In this document: piece after piece, positions 34,534 to 42,231 of the stretch
How positions within the stretch are numbered: position 1 is the first letter of the stretch
How the letters are laid out: the number at the start of each line of letters is the position of its first letter
Assembly: GCA_964462125.1 (NCBI GenBank)
Contig: CAYWXT010000009.1
Location: 1-42,231 of the forward strand
Direction of reading: 5' to 3'
Source: JAWLFY01 sp964462125
Lineage (GTDB): Bacteria; Planctomycetota; Planctomycetia; Pirellulales; Pirellulaceae
DNA: 42,231 nucleotides
Program-made: the position numbers and the translations under genes
The notes under the pieces: model-generated
What the model saw: the letters and a program-made list of their open reading frames with translations, nothing else
What the model was told of the DNA's origin: nothing
Databases searched by the model: none

Positions 34534-35760
34534 TCAGTCACGCGCACGAAGTCTCGACGCAATCGTTCGCAGCAGCGGCCGTGGCGAGAAACCTGTCGGG
34601 ATGTAGCAGTATTTATATGCTTTATAGATACGGTAAATCGTTGTCTTCGTGGGCATGCGCTTCACGGGAAGCGCGCTTTCGCGCAATTGCTCATATGCGC
34701 CCGGCAAGATGTCCGAGCAGAAATCGTTTCGGAACTTGGATTCGATCCATTCTCCGTATTGCTCCCGGGCACCCGCGGTGCCGACGATGGATGTACATCG
34801 CAACAGCGAGGAATGTATTTCGCAATTGGAGAATCCCATTCTCCCGGAAAAGTTGCTCTCAAATGCATCATCGTATGATTTTTGGTCAACGAACATCGGA
34901 AGGGCGCTTCCCTGCACGGGGCAGAACATTAGCTTGCGCACAGATGCGGCCTCCATGAACCCGCGCCCAGTCCCCAGCACGAATGTCGCCGCATCTAATA
35001 GCTCCGCTGCGTTCGCTGTAAATTGAGGCTCGTTGAAAAACAGGGTATGCGGGTATATATCGAGCGTGGCCTGGCGCAATTGTTGCAGCCGCGCCGCCGT
35101 GTTTGCCTTTCCGATGACAACATAATGCAAATCCGTCGTTCGCGCCAATTCGCGAGCAAGCCGGGCACCCTGCAGAACGGTATAGTCGTAGGTTCCGTCG
35201 ATCCGACAAATGCGCATCAGAATTGAATTGGGGCATTGCTTCTTTATGTGCGCTACGCCCGCGGCGTCCGTGATCACGCGAGCAGCGCGGTTCGGATAGT
35301 AGGCAACATTGGGCACACCTGCATCCCGGTAATATCGCAGGTTTTCGCGCGAGTACACGACGAGATTCGTTGCGTGCGCATAATGCGGTGAATTAAATCC
35401 TCCGCATTTGGTCACGATGAATGGTGTATCGTTGCTCGATTCGAGCGCTAGGTAAGGGAAGATATCACTGTGCTGACCCATGCACGAAACCAAGTCAATG
35501 TTCGCGAATCGAAAAAAATCTCGGAGGCAAACTGGAGTAGTGTAAGCCGACGCAAATGACATCGGTATGTGCACGAAACTTGCGCCGGCATCTTCGATTG
35601 TCTTTTTCACCAGAGACGGAAAAAAATTGCCTTGCTCCACAACAAATACATTGTGCTTTTTCGCAAGCGCGCATGCCGTTTCCGCCAAACTCCGGACGTG
35701 CCCCCCTCCAACGCCAGTTGACCGGCGGCGCGACAGCATACTCATTAGCGCAATGTTCAT
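34534..35760 (-). CDS. Probable GT-B glycosyltransferase
   Basis: A 408-residue protein that looks like a diverged GT4-type transferase. The N-terminal half has SRRRSTGVGGGHVRSLAETA, which fits a Gly-rich acceptor loop, and later SILMRICRIDGTYDYTVLQG and LHYVVIGKANTA. The C-terminal half has FVLGTGRGFMEAASVRKLMF, a variant of the E-x7-E donor site. No signal peptide or membrane helix is seen. The sugar and acceptor are unknown. Its ATG at 35760 has no ribosome site; a 20-bp tandem repeat lies just upstream. The 100 bases to the next gene include three copies of GATCC (34501-34515). Confidence 0.75.
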   Translation of the reverse strand: MNIALMSMLSRRRSTGVGGGHVRSLAETACALAKKHNVFVVEQGNFFPSLVKKTIEDAGASFVHIPMSFASAYTTPVCLRDFFRFANIDLVSCMGQHSDIFPYLALESSNDTPFIVTKCGGFNSPHYAHATNLVVYSRENLRYYRDAGVPNVAYYPNRAARVITDAAGVAHIKKQCPNSILMRICRIDGTYDYTVLQGARLARELARTTDLHYVVIGKANTAARLQQLRQATLDIYPHTLFFNEPQFTANAAELLDAATFVLGTGRGFMEAASVRKLMFCPVQGSALPMFVDQKSYDDAFESNFSGRMGFSNCEIHSSLLRCTSIVGTAGAREQYGEWIESKFRNDFCSDILPGAYEQLRESALPVKRMPTKTTIYRIYKAYKYCYIPTGFSPRPLLRTIASRLRARD

Positions 35761-35776
35761 GGTTTTGGATGCCCGT

Positions 35777-35814
35777 CGTCGTGACTCTATGGAAACCGTC
35801 GTGAATCTATGGAA
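35777..35814. repeat. Tandem repeat, 20-bp period, before a glycosyltransferase
   Basis: CGTCGTGACTCTATGGAA (35777-35794) and CGTCGTGAATCTATGGAA (35797-35814) differ at one of 18 positions. They lie 17-54 bases upstream of the start codon at 35760, on the leader side of the gene. Confidence 0.9.
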
Positions 35815-35935
35815 GCATTGGGTTTCTCAAACTCCGGCAGTGAAACGGGCAACTTGTTACCACAGATTCGCTGGGAATGCGATCACTCCGCCGGTTCGCA
35901 AGAGGCGAGACATATCGCCCCTGCGTAACACGTTT

Positions 35936-37234
35936 TCAAGTGTTTCCGGCGGCCAGCCGGAACCGCCGGAACAGCGCGGCGAAATCCGCGCGGCGGATAG
36001 TGACCAATTGGGCCAGGGTGCTGCCTATCGCGGCTGCATAGATCGGCACGGTGCATAGTCCGGCAAGCGAGTAGCTTGCCGTTGACGCAATCGCGGCTCC
36101 ATTCGCACCGTACGCCGGAATGAGCGCTATATTGAGTGCGATGTTAACGAGCAGTGCCGGTAGCGTTGCGTACATTGAAAGCCACGGTTTCCCACGTCCG
36201 GCGAGGTCCACGTGAGCCACCTTGAGTGTGGTCAACAAGACAACTCCGGGCAGAAGGATCCATACCGTTTGTACGCTCCCTAGGAACGCATCGCCGAACG
36301 CAAGGGATATTAGTGGCTGTGCAATCACTGCCAGCAATATTGCGAGGATTGCGACCGCCAGCACGGACAAACGCATTAGCTGGCACACCTTCTTGGAGAA
36401 CGCGTTGCTGTCAGATGCAGTGGCACTGCGGGCAAGGACGATGGTGCTGAAGAGCATGGGTACGTGCCATAAGTACTCCGTCACGTGGGCGCCCTTGGTG
36501 TAGATTCCTAATTCATAGGGGGTCGAAAGACGATCGAGCAGAATGACGTCGAGCTTGTAGTTGAGATTTAGGAGTAGCAGGGCAAGGGCGTAAACGGACC
36601 CGAGCGAAAGCATTGCTTTCAGGAGACGCCAGTTGATTCGCCGCGTGATCGATGCGGTAAAGCGATGCTGTCGCAACAAAATACAGGTCATGATGGAGGG
36701 GCCGAAAACAGCGGCTGCCATCGCGCCGTGAATTCCCAGTTCGATCCAGATGACAAATGCAATGGTCAATACAAGAACGAAGAAATGCGGTATCCAGTTT
36801 ATGCGATTGAACTGCTTGATTTTGTTTTGGCCGAGGAATATGCCTGTGTTGTACGTATTGAATAACGCGAAGGGAATGGGCGCGACTGCCAGACAAGTGA
36901 GCCACAGATTCTCGCCTGCGGTACTTGCATAGCGAACTAGCAGGTAACTTGCAGTCAAGCTTGCAACCGTGGATAGCAACCAGAGCTGCACAATGGCTTG
37001 CTTGATTTGCTCCAGCGCGTAGCGCCCACTTCCCACAAAATAGGTTGTTGCTTGCCGAACCCCGAGAGAGCCGACGGACATGAACAGGGAAGGGTAAATC
37101 GCGAGCCCAGCAATCAAGCCGTTGTTTTCGGGGCCAAGCCAGCGTGCGATAATGATGGCCTTTGCAAGGCCTAACGCAATGATCAGGAACTTGCTCACGC
37201 CAACGCTTAGCGTATCCCGCGCGAAACTGGCCAT
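35936..37234 (-). CDS. Wzx-type polysaccharide flippase
   Basis: A 432-residue membrane protein of the MOP/PST flippase superfamily that moves lipid-linked repeat units across the inner membrane. About twelve to fourteen hydrophobic helices are spread over the whole length. The N-terminus ARDTLSVGVSKFLIIALGLA and the phrase LGPENNGLIAGLAIYPSLF are typical of the family, as are LDRLSTPYELGIYTKGAHVTE and AGRGKPWLSM in the later half. ATG 37234 is a clear start. It precedes the glycosyltransferase gene by 175 bases and follows murA by 52. It completes the Wzx/Wzy set with the two ligase/polymerase proteins and Wzc. Confidence 0.9.
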   Translation of the reverse strand: MASFARDTLSVGVSKFLIIALGLAKAIIIARWLGPENNGLIAGLAIYPSLFMSVGSLGVRQATTYFVGSGRYALEQIKQAIVQLWLLSTVASLTASYLLVRYASTAGENLWLTCLAVAPIPFALFNTYNTGIFLGQNKIKQFNRINWIPHFFVLVLTIAFVIWIELGIHGAMAAAVFGPSIMTCILLRQHRFTASITRRINWRLLKAMLSLGSVYALALLLLNLNYKLDVILLDRLSTPYELGIYTKGAHVTEYLWHVPMLFSTIVLARSATASDSNAFSKKVCQLMRLSVLAVAILAILLAVIAQPLISLAFGDAFLGSVQTVWILLPGVVLLTTLKVAHVDLAGRGKPWLSMYATLPALLVNIALNIALIPAYGANGAAIASTASYSLAGLCTVPIYAAAIGSTLAQLVTIRRADFAALFRRFRLAAGNT

Positions 37235-37286
37235 GGTGTCGTTTACGAGTTCCGTTGTGGGGAGCGCGGGTTAGCGTCATCTTCGT

Positions 37287-38624
37287 CTAAACATGGTCAT
37301 CGACGCGGGCGCCGAGTTTGCGAAGTTTCTCGCTGAACTGTGAGTAGCCGCGGGCGATTTGCCAAGCATCATGTATGTGGGTCGGCCCCTCTGCGACCAG
37401 GCCTGCCAGCGAAAGTCCCGCCCCGGCTCGGAGGTCCAATGCCTGGACCGCCGTCCCCTTGAGCGGCGTTCCGCCGTGAACGCGAAGCACGTTTCCTTCC
37501 ACGTTGTACCGGAGTCCCATTTTCGCGAGTTCTTCTGCGTATGCGTATCGCCCTGGGAAACGCAGGTCGATGAATCGGGATTCGCCTTGGGCACACGCGC
37601 CATACACCGCCAGCAACGGCTGCATGTCGGAGTTGATCCCGGGGTATGGTCCGGTGCTCAGTTCAAGCGGATAGCACCGTCCACCACGCACGACGAGCGA
37701 CGTTTCGCCGCGAAAAAGCTTTGCTCCGCTCTCTCGGAGGTAGATCAACGGAAGTTCCAGATGGTCGAACGGGAAATCGTGAATTTCGATCTCCCCTTTC
37801 GTGATTACTGCCGCGATGACCCAGGTGAGGGCTTCGACATTATCGGGGATGACTCGGTGTTGTGCTCCGGAGAGCCCTGACTTGCCAATTACCTCAACAT
37901 GCTCCTGGCCGTGAACGTGTATTTCAGCCCCCATCTTTCGAAGTAATGCGATCAGGTCAAGTATTTCCGGCCGAATGTGCGGATTCCAAATTCGAGTTCT
38001 GCCCTCCGCAAGTGTCGCAGCCAGGATCGCGTTTTCGGTAGCGCCCGTTGACCGGAGCGGCAACTCGATATCGCATCCGGTTAACCCATTCGGAGCCTGC
38101 GCGATAAGATTGTCTCCGTCGTCCCGTAGTTGCGCTCCCAGACGTTCGAGGACCATGATGTGAATATCATAAGCCCTGCCGGATTTGCCTGATCCGAGCG
38201 GGCACCCGCCCGGATGTGGCACTTGGCCGCTGCCCGTTCGGGCGACTAGCGCCCCCAGAATAAGCAACGAGGTGCGAATGGAACGGTCCTCCCAGACCAA
38301 TGCCTCCGGAGGAGCATGCTGTTCACGGATCGTTATTTGGTTGCTTGAAACATCGCAATACTTACCCAGCCTCTCGAGCATCCTGACGTGAATTTGTGCG
38401 TCCAGTATCTGTTCGGGAAAATTCGAAAGTGAAACCTCTTCTGAAGTGAGTAGACTCCCGGCGAGCAGCGCTAGAGTTGAGTTCTTGGCACCACCGGTAG
38501 TCACTTCCCCATACAGTTTTGATGGAAATACCGTGATTACATCCGGCTTTCTTTTGAGCGGCAATGGGAGAGTCGTGGCAGGCTCACTAACACGCGGGAC
38601 CGATTCACGCATAATGTTGTCCAT
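37287..38624 (-). CDS. murA: MurA homologue (UDP-GlcNAc 1-carboxyvinyltransferase)
   Basis: MurA transfers enolpyruvate from PEP to UDP-GlcNAc, the first committed step to UDP-MurNAc. The 445-residue form from ATG 38624 has GAKNS with the Lys-Asn pair at 47-48, SIRTSLLILGALVAR, the mobile loop with the attacking Cys at 141 (HPGGCPLG), VIPDNVEALTW and the Asp of PGINSDMQ at 333. So the catalytic residues are kept. The loop after the Cys reads GSGKSGRAYDIH and is about four residues longer than the GARPVDLH of E. coli MurA. The frame is open to TTG 38642. It follows murB directly (murB stop at 38649) inside a polysaccharide locus, so it could serve peptidoglycan or a muramic-type sugar in the glycan. 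Confidence 0.88.
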   Translation of the reverse strand: MDNIMRESVPRVSEPATTLPLPLKRKPDVITVFPSKLYGEVTTGGAKNSTLALLAGSLLTSEEVSLSNFPEQILDAQIHVRMLERLGKYCDVSSNQITIREQHAPPEALVWEDRSIRTSLLILGALVARTGSGQVPHPGGCPLGSGKSGRAYDIHIMVLERLGAQLRDDGDNLIAQAPNGLTGCDIELPLRSTGATENAILAATLAEGRTRIWNPHIRPEILDLIALLRKMGAEIHVHGQEHVEVIGKSGLSGAQHRVIPDNVEALTWVIAAVITKGEIEIHDFPFDHLELPLIYLRESGAKLFRGETSLVVRGGRCYPLELSTGPYPGINSDMQPLLAVYGACAQGESRFIDLRFPGRYAYAEELAKMGLRYNVEGNVLRVHGGTPLKGTAVQALDLRAGAGLSLAGLVAEGPTHIHDAWQIARGYSQFSEKLRKLGARVDDHV

Positions 38625-38648
38625 CAGCAACGAACTTGGCAAAGAGAA

Positions 38649-39728
38649 TCATATTTCACGATTATGCAGTAAATGCACATTGATCGGTTGGCAGGTGGAT
38701 GTTTGAGGCTTGACTTCGTGCGCTGGCCTCACACTGCCTTGTTCATCTACGAATCGCACTTCGCATTTCATGTCATGGTTCAGCAACGTGCCGACGCAAT
38801 CGCGTATGATGTGAATCAGATGAAGAATATCCGAAGAGTTCGCATTCCCCGTATTGACGATAAAGTTGGCGTGGAGTGGTGATATTTGTGCTCCACCGTA
38901 TGTCATCCCTTTTAGCCCGCATTTTTCAATCACGGCTCCCGGAGGGCCGTGCTCGGCGTAGATCGCCGGGTTGCTGACGAAGACCGAGCCGCAGTTGGGT
39001 AGTTTTCTAGGGAATTTCTTGTCGCGTTCTCGGAGGATTGTGAGCATCTCCCGACATGTTTCGTGGCGCTCTCGCGGGGTGAATTGGAAGTTTACCTCCA
39101 GCACGATCAATCGGTCACGCTGGATTCGAGAACTCCGGTAACGGAAGTCGCAAGCCGGTTGGTCGAGTTCGGTGATCGCGCCCGATGGCGTGGCACAGGT
39201 GACCGAGGTGATGTTTTCGCCAATTCCCTTTCGCTTGCTGCCACCGTTCATGCAGACCAACCCCCCCAACGTGCCCGGGATGCCGATGGTGTGCTCAATG
39301 CCGCTGAGACCGCAGCGGCCAACCCAGGACGCAAACTGCGGAACCCAAATGCCCGCTTGAGCCCAAACCTCAGCGCCACGAAACGTCATCGCGGTCATCC
39401 GCTCAGCGATCCGGATCACGACAGCGCGGATGCCCGCATCGCAAACCAGGAGGTTGGTCGTATGCCCGATAGCCAGCCAGGGAATTCCGGCAGCGTTCAA
39501 GCAACGGATGACCCGCGCGGTCTCCTCGGCCGAACTCGGCTCGACGATCACGTCGGCCGGCCCACCAACCCGCCAACGCGTCAGCTCATGCATCGGCACG
39601 TCCCGGCGGATAGCGCCGTCCGCTGGGCAGATTCGCGAAAGTTCGGTGAGGAGGGAAGGGGAGATCAAGGGAGGGCAGTCGTCAGTTGGCTGTGGGCTCG
39701 GTGAGCGGATGAGCGGTGGGGGTATCAA
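38649..39728 (-). CDS. murB: MurB homologue (UDP-GlcNAc-enolpyruvate reductase)
   Basis: MurB uses NADPH and FAD to reduce the MurA product to UDP-MurNAc. The 359-residue frame has LTRWRVGGPADVIVEP, EHTIGIPGTLGGLVCMNGG, FRYRSSR, the catalytic Ser in NCGSVFVSNP (Ser248), GGAQISPLHANFIVNTGNAN and the Glu of CEVRF (Glu323). The FAD pyrophosphate loop, normally GGGSNLL, reads GHTTNLL (88-94), an unusual change. Start is uncertain: TTG 39728 opens the frame and another TTG lies 20 codons on; neither has a clear ribosome site. G+C is high in the first 220 codons and lower after that. Upstream 118 bases (39729-39846) are A/T-rich and contain a possible -10 TATAGT on the - strand, with no convincing -35. 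Confidence 0.88.
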   Translation of the reverse strand: MIPPPLIRSPSPQPTDDCPPLISPSLLTELSRICPADGAIRRDVPMHELTRWRVGGPADVIVEPSSAEETARVIRCLNAAGIPWLAIGHTTNLLVCDAGIRAVVIRIAERMTAMTFRGAEVWAQAGIWVPQFASWVGRCGLSGIEHTIGIPGTLGGLVCMNGGSKRKGIGENITSVTCATPSGAITELDQPACDFRYRSSRIQRDRLIVLEVNFQFTPRERHETCREMLTILRERDKKFPRKLPNCGSVFVSNPAIYAEHGPPGAVIEKCGLKGMTYGGAQISPLHANFIVNTGNANSSDILHLIHIIRDCVGTLLNHDMKCEVRFVDEQGSVRPAHEVKPQTSTCQPINVHLLHNREI

Positions 39729-39846
39729 TTGCTTTGCTCGGTGAACTCAGTCTCAAACTATAGCTGCTTCTTTTCCTGAATCTCGGAATCCGCTTCGATA
39801 CTGAAATTGATTCATGAAATCGATGATTTGGTTGGATGTTTTGGTT

Positions 39847-42231
39847 CTAGCGACTACCGGTGGCCCGCGATTTCTCCAACGCGGCGATCTCGGAAAGGAA
39901 TGCGTCGAAGCGGGCATGCTGGTCGGGGAGCACGTGCTTGCCTTCTCGAGCTAAATCTCGCGCCCGGTTGAGCTCCTCGTGGGCGATCAGCTTGCGGATC
40001 AGGTCCAGCCGCCGCTGGGCGTTGCTCGGTGACAGCTTCACCGCCTCGGCGTGGTGCTCGAACGCTTGCTCCAACCGATCGAGTCGGTAACAGATGTCGG
40101 CTTTCAATTGATGGCAATCAGCCAGTTCTTTCAGGGTGCGGTTCTCCCCACAGTCAATCGCCTCCACCACGCTTGCCATGACCTGCTCGTTGGCCGACGC
40201 TTGGCTCAGTTCAAAGCGGCCGGCCAGTTGATAGACCTGTTCGGTCTCGGGGTAAACCTGCCAGGGTTCAATACCGGCGGTCTGCCGCAACAGCCCGGCG
40301 ACACGGCTCGTGTAGCTGGGGGACAGCAGCAGCGCCTGGCGCCAAGTCTGCGCTGCCAGTTCCAACTCCCCGCGGGCGGCGGCCATGGTGCCCACCTGGA
40401 CCAGCCGCGATGACGAGTTGCGGTAGACACGCTGCAACTGTTCCAGCGCCAGCCGGGATCGCTGCGGATCACAGTGGACGAAATCAAGCTCGATCTGCAT
40501 CGGGCGGACCGCAGGATGCAAGGGAAGTCCCACCAAGCTTCGGCTGGCGAACTTCAAGGCTTGCCCGTAGGCAAACGGGTCCTGTCCACAATCGTCCGGA
40601 AGCGGTTTGCTGGCTTCGTTCAGCCGCTGCTTCGCCCGTGCTGCCGGCCCCGTTCGGCGATAATTCTCGGCGAACTCGTGATCCGTGCGGGGATTGCTCG
40701 CATAGGTTTCCGCCAGCCGTGCCCGTTGGTACGCGACGTCGGCGAGCCGGTGGTAAAACTGCGGCCGCGGGGAGTCCGCGAGTTGGTCCTCGAGCTGGGC
40801 TTCCCACTCGGCGAGGAGTTCGCGGTCGGCCTTGATCGATTCCCACTGAGCGTCGAATTCGCGGCAAACCCGTTCGGTCCAGGCGTCGCCGTGGAGGACC
40901 GGCAGCGGCAAAATCGCGGCCAGGGTCGCACCGATCGCCGGTAAGTAACGCACCCACGGCTTGGCCCGCTCCGGGATTTCCATCGGGAAACGAAATCGCC
41001 GGGTAAGAGACGTGGCGGACGCGTGACCGTCGCTACCGCTTTCGATCGGCTCCCTGCCAACCGCCCCGGGGCCTTCCGCATCCTTTTCAAGCTCTGCCGC
41101 CGCGGCAACCCCAACCGCTTCATCGCGGGCAACAATCGCCGCGAACAGGATCGCGACAGCAATCAGGTTGGCGGGGACGATCAGGCCAAAGTCGAAACAC
41201 TGCGAGGCGATGATCGCGCCGATTGCGTACCAGCCGGTAATCCGAAGCCCCTGATCAATCGGATCGGGGGACTCGGACAATCGGCCCAGCGACCGGATGA
41301 CCAACAACAGCACCGAGAGAGCCAGCAGCACGCCGACGACCCCCTGTTCCACCAGCAATTCCAGCCACAGATTGTCCGCGTGATGGTACCACTGTCCTGA
41401 CGTCGTCTGCTGGTGCGGCAGGTACGCGTAACCGTAGGTTGCGAGCCCGGAACCGGCCGGCAGGTGTGCCATCGCTGTTCGCCAGCCGTCGGGCCAATGG
41501 TCCAGCCGCCCATTGCGTAACAAGGTCGATTCATTCGTGTCCGAAATGAATTCCAGCCGCCGAATCGACTCCATACTCAAATTCGTGGGGACGAGCAGGA
41601 CCGCGGCGCAGACCGCAAGCACGCCGATCACCACCGGCAAACTGACCAATCCACGCCGCCGACGCACCCATCCCAGCGCCAACATCATGCCAATCACGGC
41701 CGCCACGACGCCGCCCCGCGAGCCTTCGACCAACAACCCGCCGACGCAGATAACCAGGCTGATGGTGCCGATCATCGATTCGCGGTCGCTGATCAGGGCA
41801 AACAGATCGTTGAGTTCAAACGATTCGTCGTCGACCTCGGTGCCGGTCAATGCCGTCAGCCGCCACGAAAGGATCCCCAGCGCGGCAGCGACCCCCAAGT
41901 TCAACAGCAAGGCCGCATTGTTGCGGTTGATGAATGTGCCGAACCGGGGTCCCGACGACTCCTGCCCCAACATGGCGTTGAGGAATTTCGCGTCGAGCAG
42001 CCCGACAACCCCCAGTACCGCGTGCGCCGCGGCGCCGATGGCGATCGCCGACAAGAGCCAGACGATTTTGCTCCGCGTCTGAGCGACACTCGCCGCTGCC
42101 CAGGTGACCCCGCAGAGCACCAAGATCATGGCAGCAACGTGGCGCGAATCGTAGGTAGCGAGTGAGATCGAGAACCAACTCAGGCGGTCTGATTCACCCA
42201 GAAATGGTTGGATCCAAGCCGTGTAGGCTTC
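39847..42231 (-). CDS. O-antigen ligase/polymerase fused to TPR repeats (5' end outside window)
   Basis: The frame is open without a stop to the window edge, 34 codons beyond the first internal ATG (42129), so the 5' end is missing. The visible part has about eight membrane helices and the Wzy_C/WaaL superfamily blocks: FGTFINRNNAALLLNLGVAA, a GGLLVEGSRGGVVAAVIG helix, and WYHHADNLWLELLVEQG, a His-Asn loop near the active site. After a last helix near the middle, the C-terminal half is soluble and TPR-like (YQRARLAETYASNP, LAAQTWRQALLLSPSY, AFEHHAEAVKLSPSNAQRR). This ligase-plus-TPR layout is common in planctomycetes and other phyla. It could be Wzy, WaaL or a protein glycosyl ligase. It is separated from murB by 118 bases. 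Confidence 0.85.
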   Translation of the reverse strand, partial: EAYTAWIQPFLGESDRLSWFSISLATYDSRHVAAMILVLCGVTWAAASVAQTRSKIVWLLSAIAIGAAAHAVLGVVGLLDAKFLNAMLGQESSGPRFGTFINRNNAALLLNLGVAAALGILSWRLTALTGTEVDDESFELNDLFALISDRESMIGTISLVICVGGLLVEGSRGGVVAAVIGMMLALGWVRRRRGLVSLPVVIGVLAVCAAVLLVPTNLSMESIRRLEFISDTNESTLLRNGRLDHWPDGWRTAMAHLPAGSGLATYGYAYLPHQQTTSGQWYHHADNLWLELLVEQGVVGVLLALSVLLLVIRSLGRLSESPDPIDQGLRITGWYAIGAIIASQCFDFGLIVPANLIAVAILFAAIVARDEAVGVAAAAELEKDAEGPGAVGREPIESGSDGHASATSLTRRFRFPMEIPERAKPWVRYLPAIGATLAAILPLPVLHGDAWTERVCREFDAQWESIKADRELLAEWEAQLEDQLADSPRPQFYHRLADVAYQRARLAETYASNPRTDHEFAENYRRTGPAARAKQRLNEASKPLPDDCGQDPFAYGQALKFASRSLVGLPLHPAVRPMQIELDFVHCDPQRSRLALEQLQRVYRNSSSRLVQVGTMAAARGELELAAQTWRQALLLSPSYTSRVAGLLRQTAGIEPWQVYPETEQVYQLAGRFELSQASANEQVMASVVEAIDCGENRTLKELADCHQLKADICYRLDRLEQAFEHHAEAVKLSPSNAQRRLDLIRKLIAHEELNRARDLAREGKHVLPDQHARFDAFLSEIAALEKSRATGSR

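Larger units (their letters stand above)
30824..39060. other. Low-G+C block within the polysaccharide locus
   Basis: From the end of the first GT4 gene to the middle of murB the G+C content is visibly lower than on both sides: 22/60 at 31,621-31,680 and 28/60 at 38,821-38,880, against 43/60 at 27,001-27,060 and 40/60 at 39,481-39,540. The genes in it are the flippase, ligase-like protein, three glycosyltransferases, murA and the 3' part of murB. This is the usual pattern of a swapped glycan-specificity block. The limits are by eye. Confidence 0.6.

Noticed and set aside
39729..39846. TATAGT on the - strand as a promoter for murB
   Set aside because: No matching -35 element at the right distance, so not listed as a separate feature.

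Overview
The window looks like a chromosomal segment of a planctomycete of the Pirellulaceae type (Rhodopirellula or a relative). Support comes from the high G+C content (a sample at 27,001-27,060 is 43/60), a BBP7-type outer-membrane barrel, a planctomycete-type exosortase fused to a C-terminal extracytoplasmic domain, a MoxR/DUF58/transglutaminase set, weak Shine-Dalgarno usage and frequent GTG/TTG starts. The genus assignment is inference; there is no rRNA or tRNA here to test it.

Left third (1-16,890), mostly housekeeping. A possible gene end on the + strand (to 71) converges on a short SecA-like ATPase. This is divergent from a secreted BBP7-type barrel protein that ends at a strong bidirectional terminator facing tilS. 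tilS is divergent from rny (RNase Y), which is followed by a small methyltransferase. On the - strand a compact operon runs MoxR ATPase, DUF58 protein, TgpA-like transglutaminase, cytidylate kinase, with short overlaps. Upstream of it lies a calcineurin-type phosphoesterase, divergent from a membrane-anchored PQQ-type beta-propeller protein and a BshB1-like deacetylase.

Right two thirds (16,891-42,231), a surface-polysaccharide and protein-sorting locus, all on the - strand, so it is transcribed from high to low coordinates. Reading that way: a ligase/polymerase with a TPR tail (cut by the window edge), MurB and MurA homologues, a Wzx-type flippase, a glycosyltransferase, a second ligase/polymerase-type membrane protein, two GT4 glycosyltransferases, a bi-domain oxidoreductase, a WbuB-like glycosyltransferase, a heparinase II/III-type lyase, WecB (UDP-GlcNAc 2-epimerase), an orphan Uma2 nuclease, a Wzc-type tyrosine kinase/chain-length regulator, an exosortase and a TPR protein. 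The set supports a Wzx/Wzy-style pathway: nucleotide sugars are made (WecB, oxidoreductase, possibly MurA/MurB), a repeat unit is assembled by four glycosyltransferases, flipped, polymerised and exported under Wzc control. The exosortase sorts surface proteins in the same envelope. No priming phosphoglycosyltransferase and no Wza porin are visible, so they must lie elsewhere.

Base composition falls sharply between about 30.8 and 39.06 kb (for example 22/60 G+C at 31,621-31,680), with the right-hand edge inside murB. This looks like a replaceable specificity block. The points most worth a second look are the diverged MurA/MurB pair inside this block, the SecA paralogue that stops early, a REPIN-like inverted repeat at 23.15 kb, and several short tandem repeats next to or inside genes.
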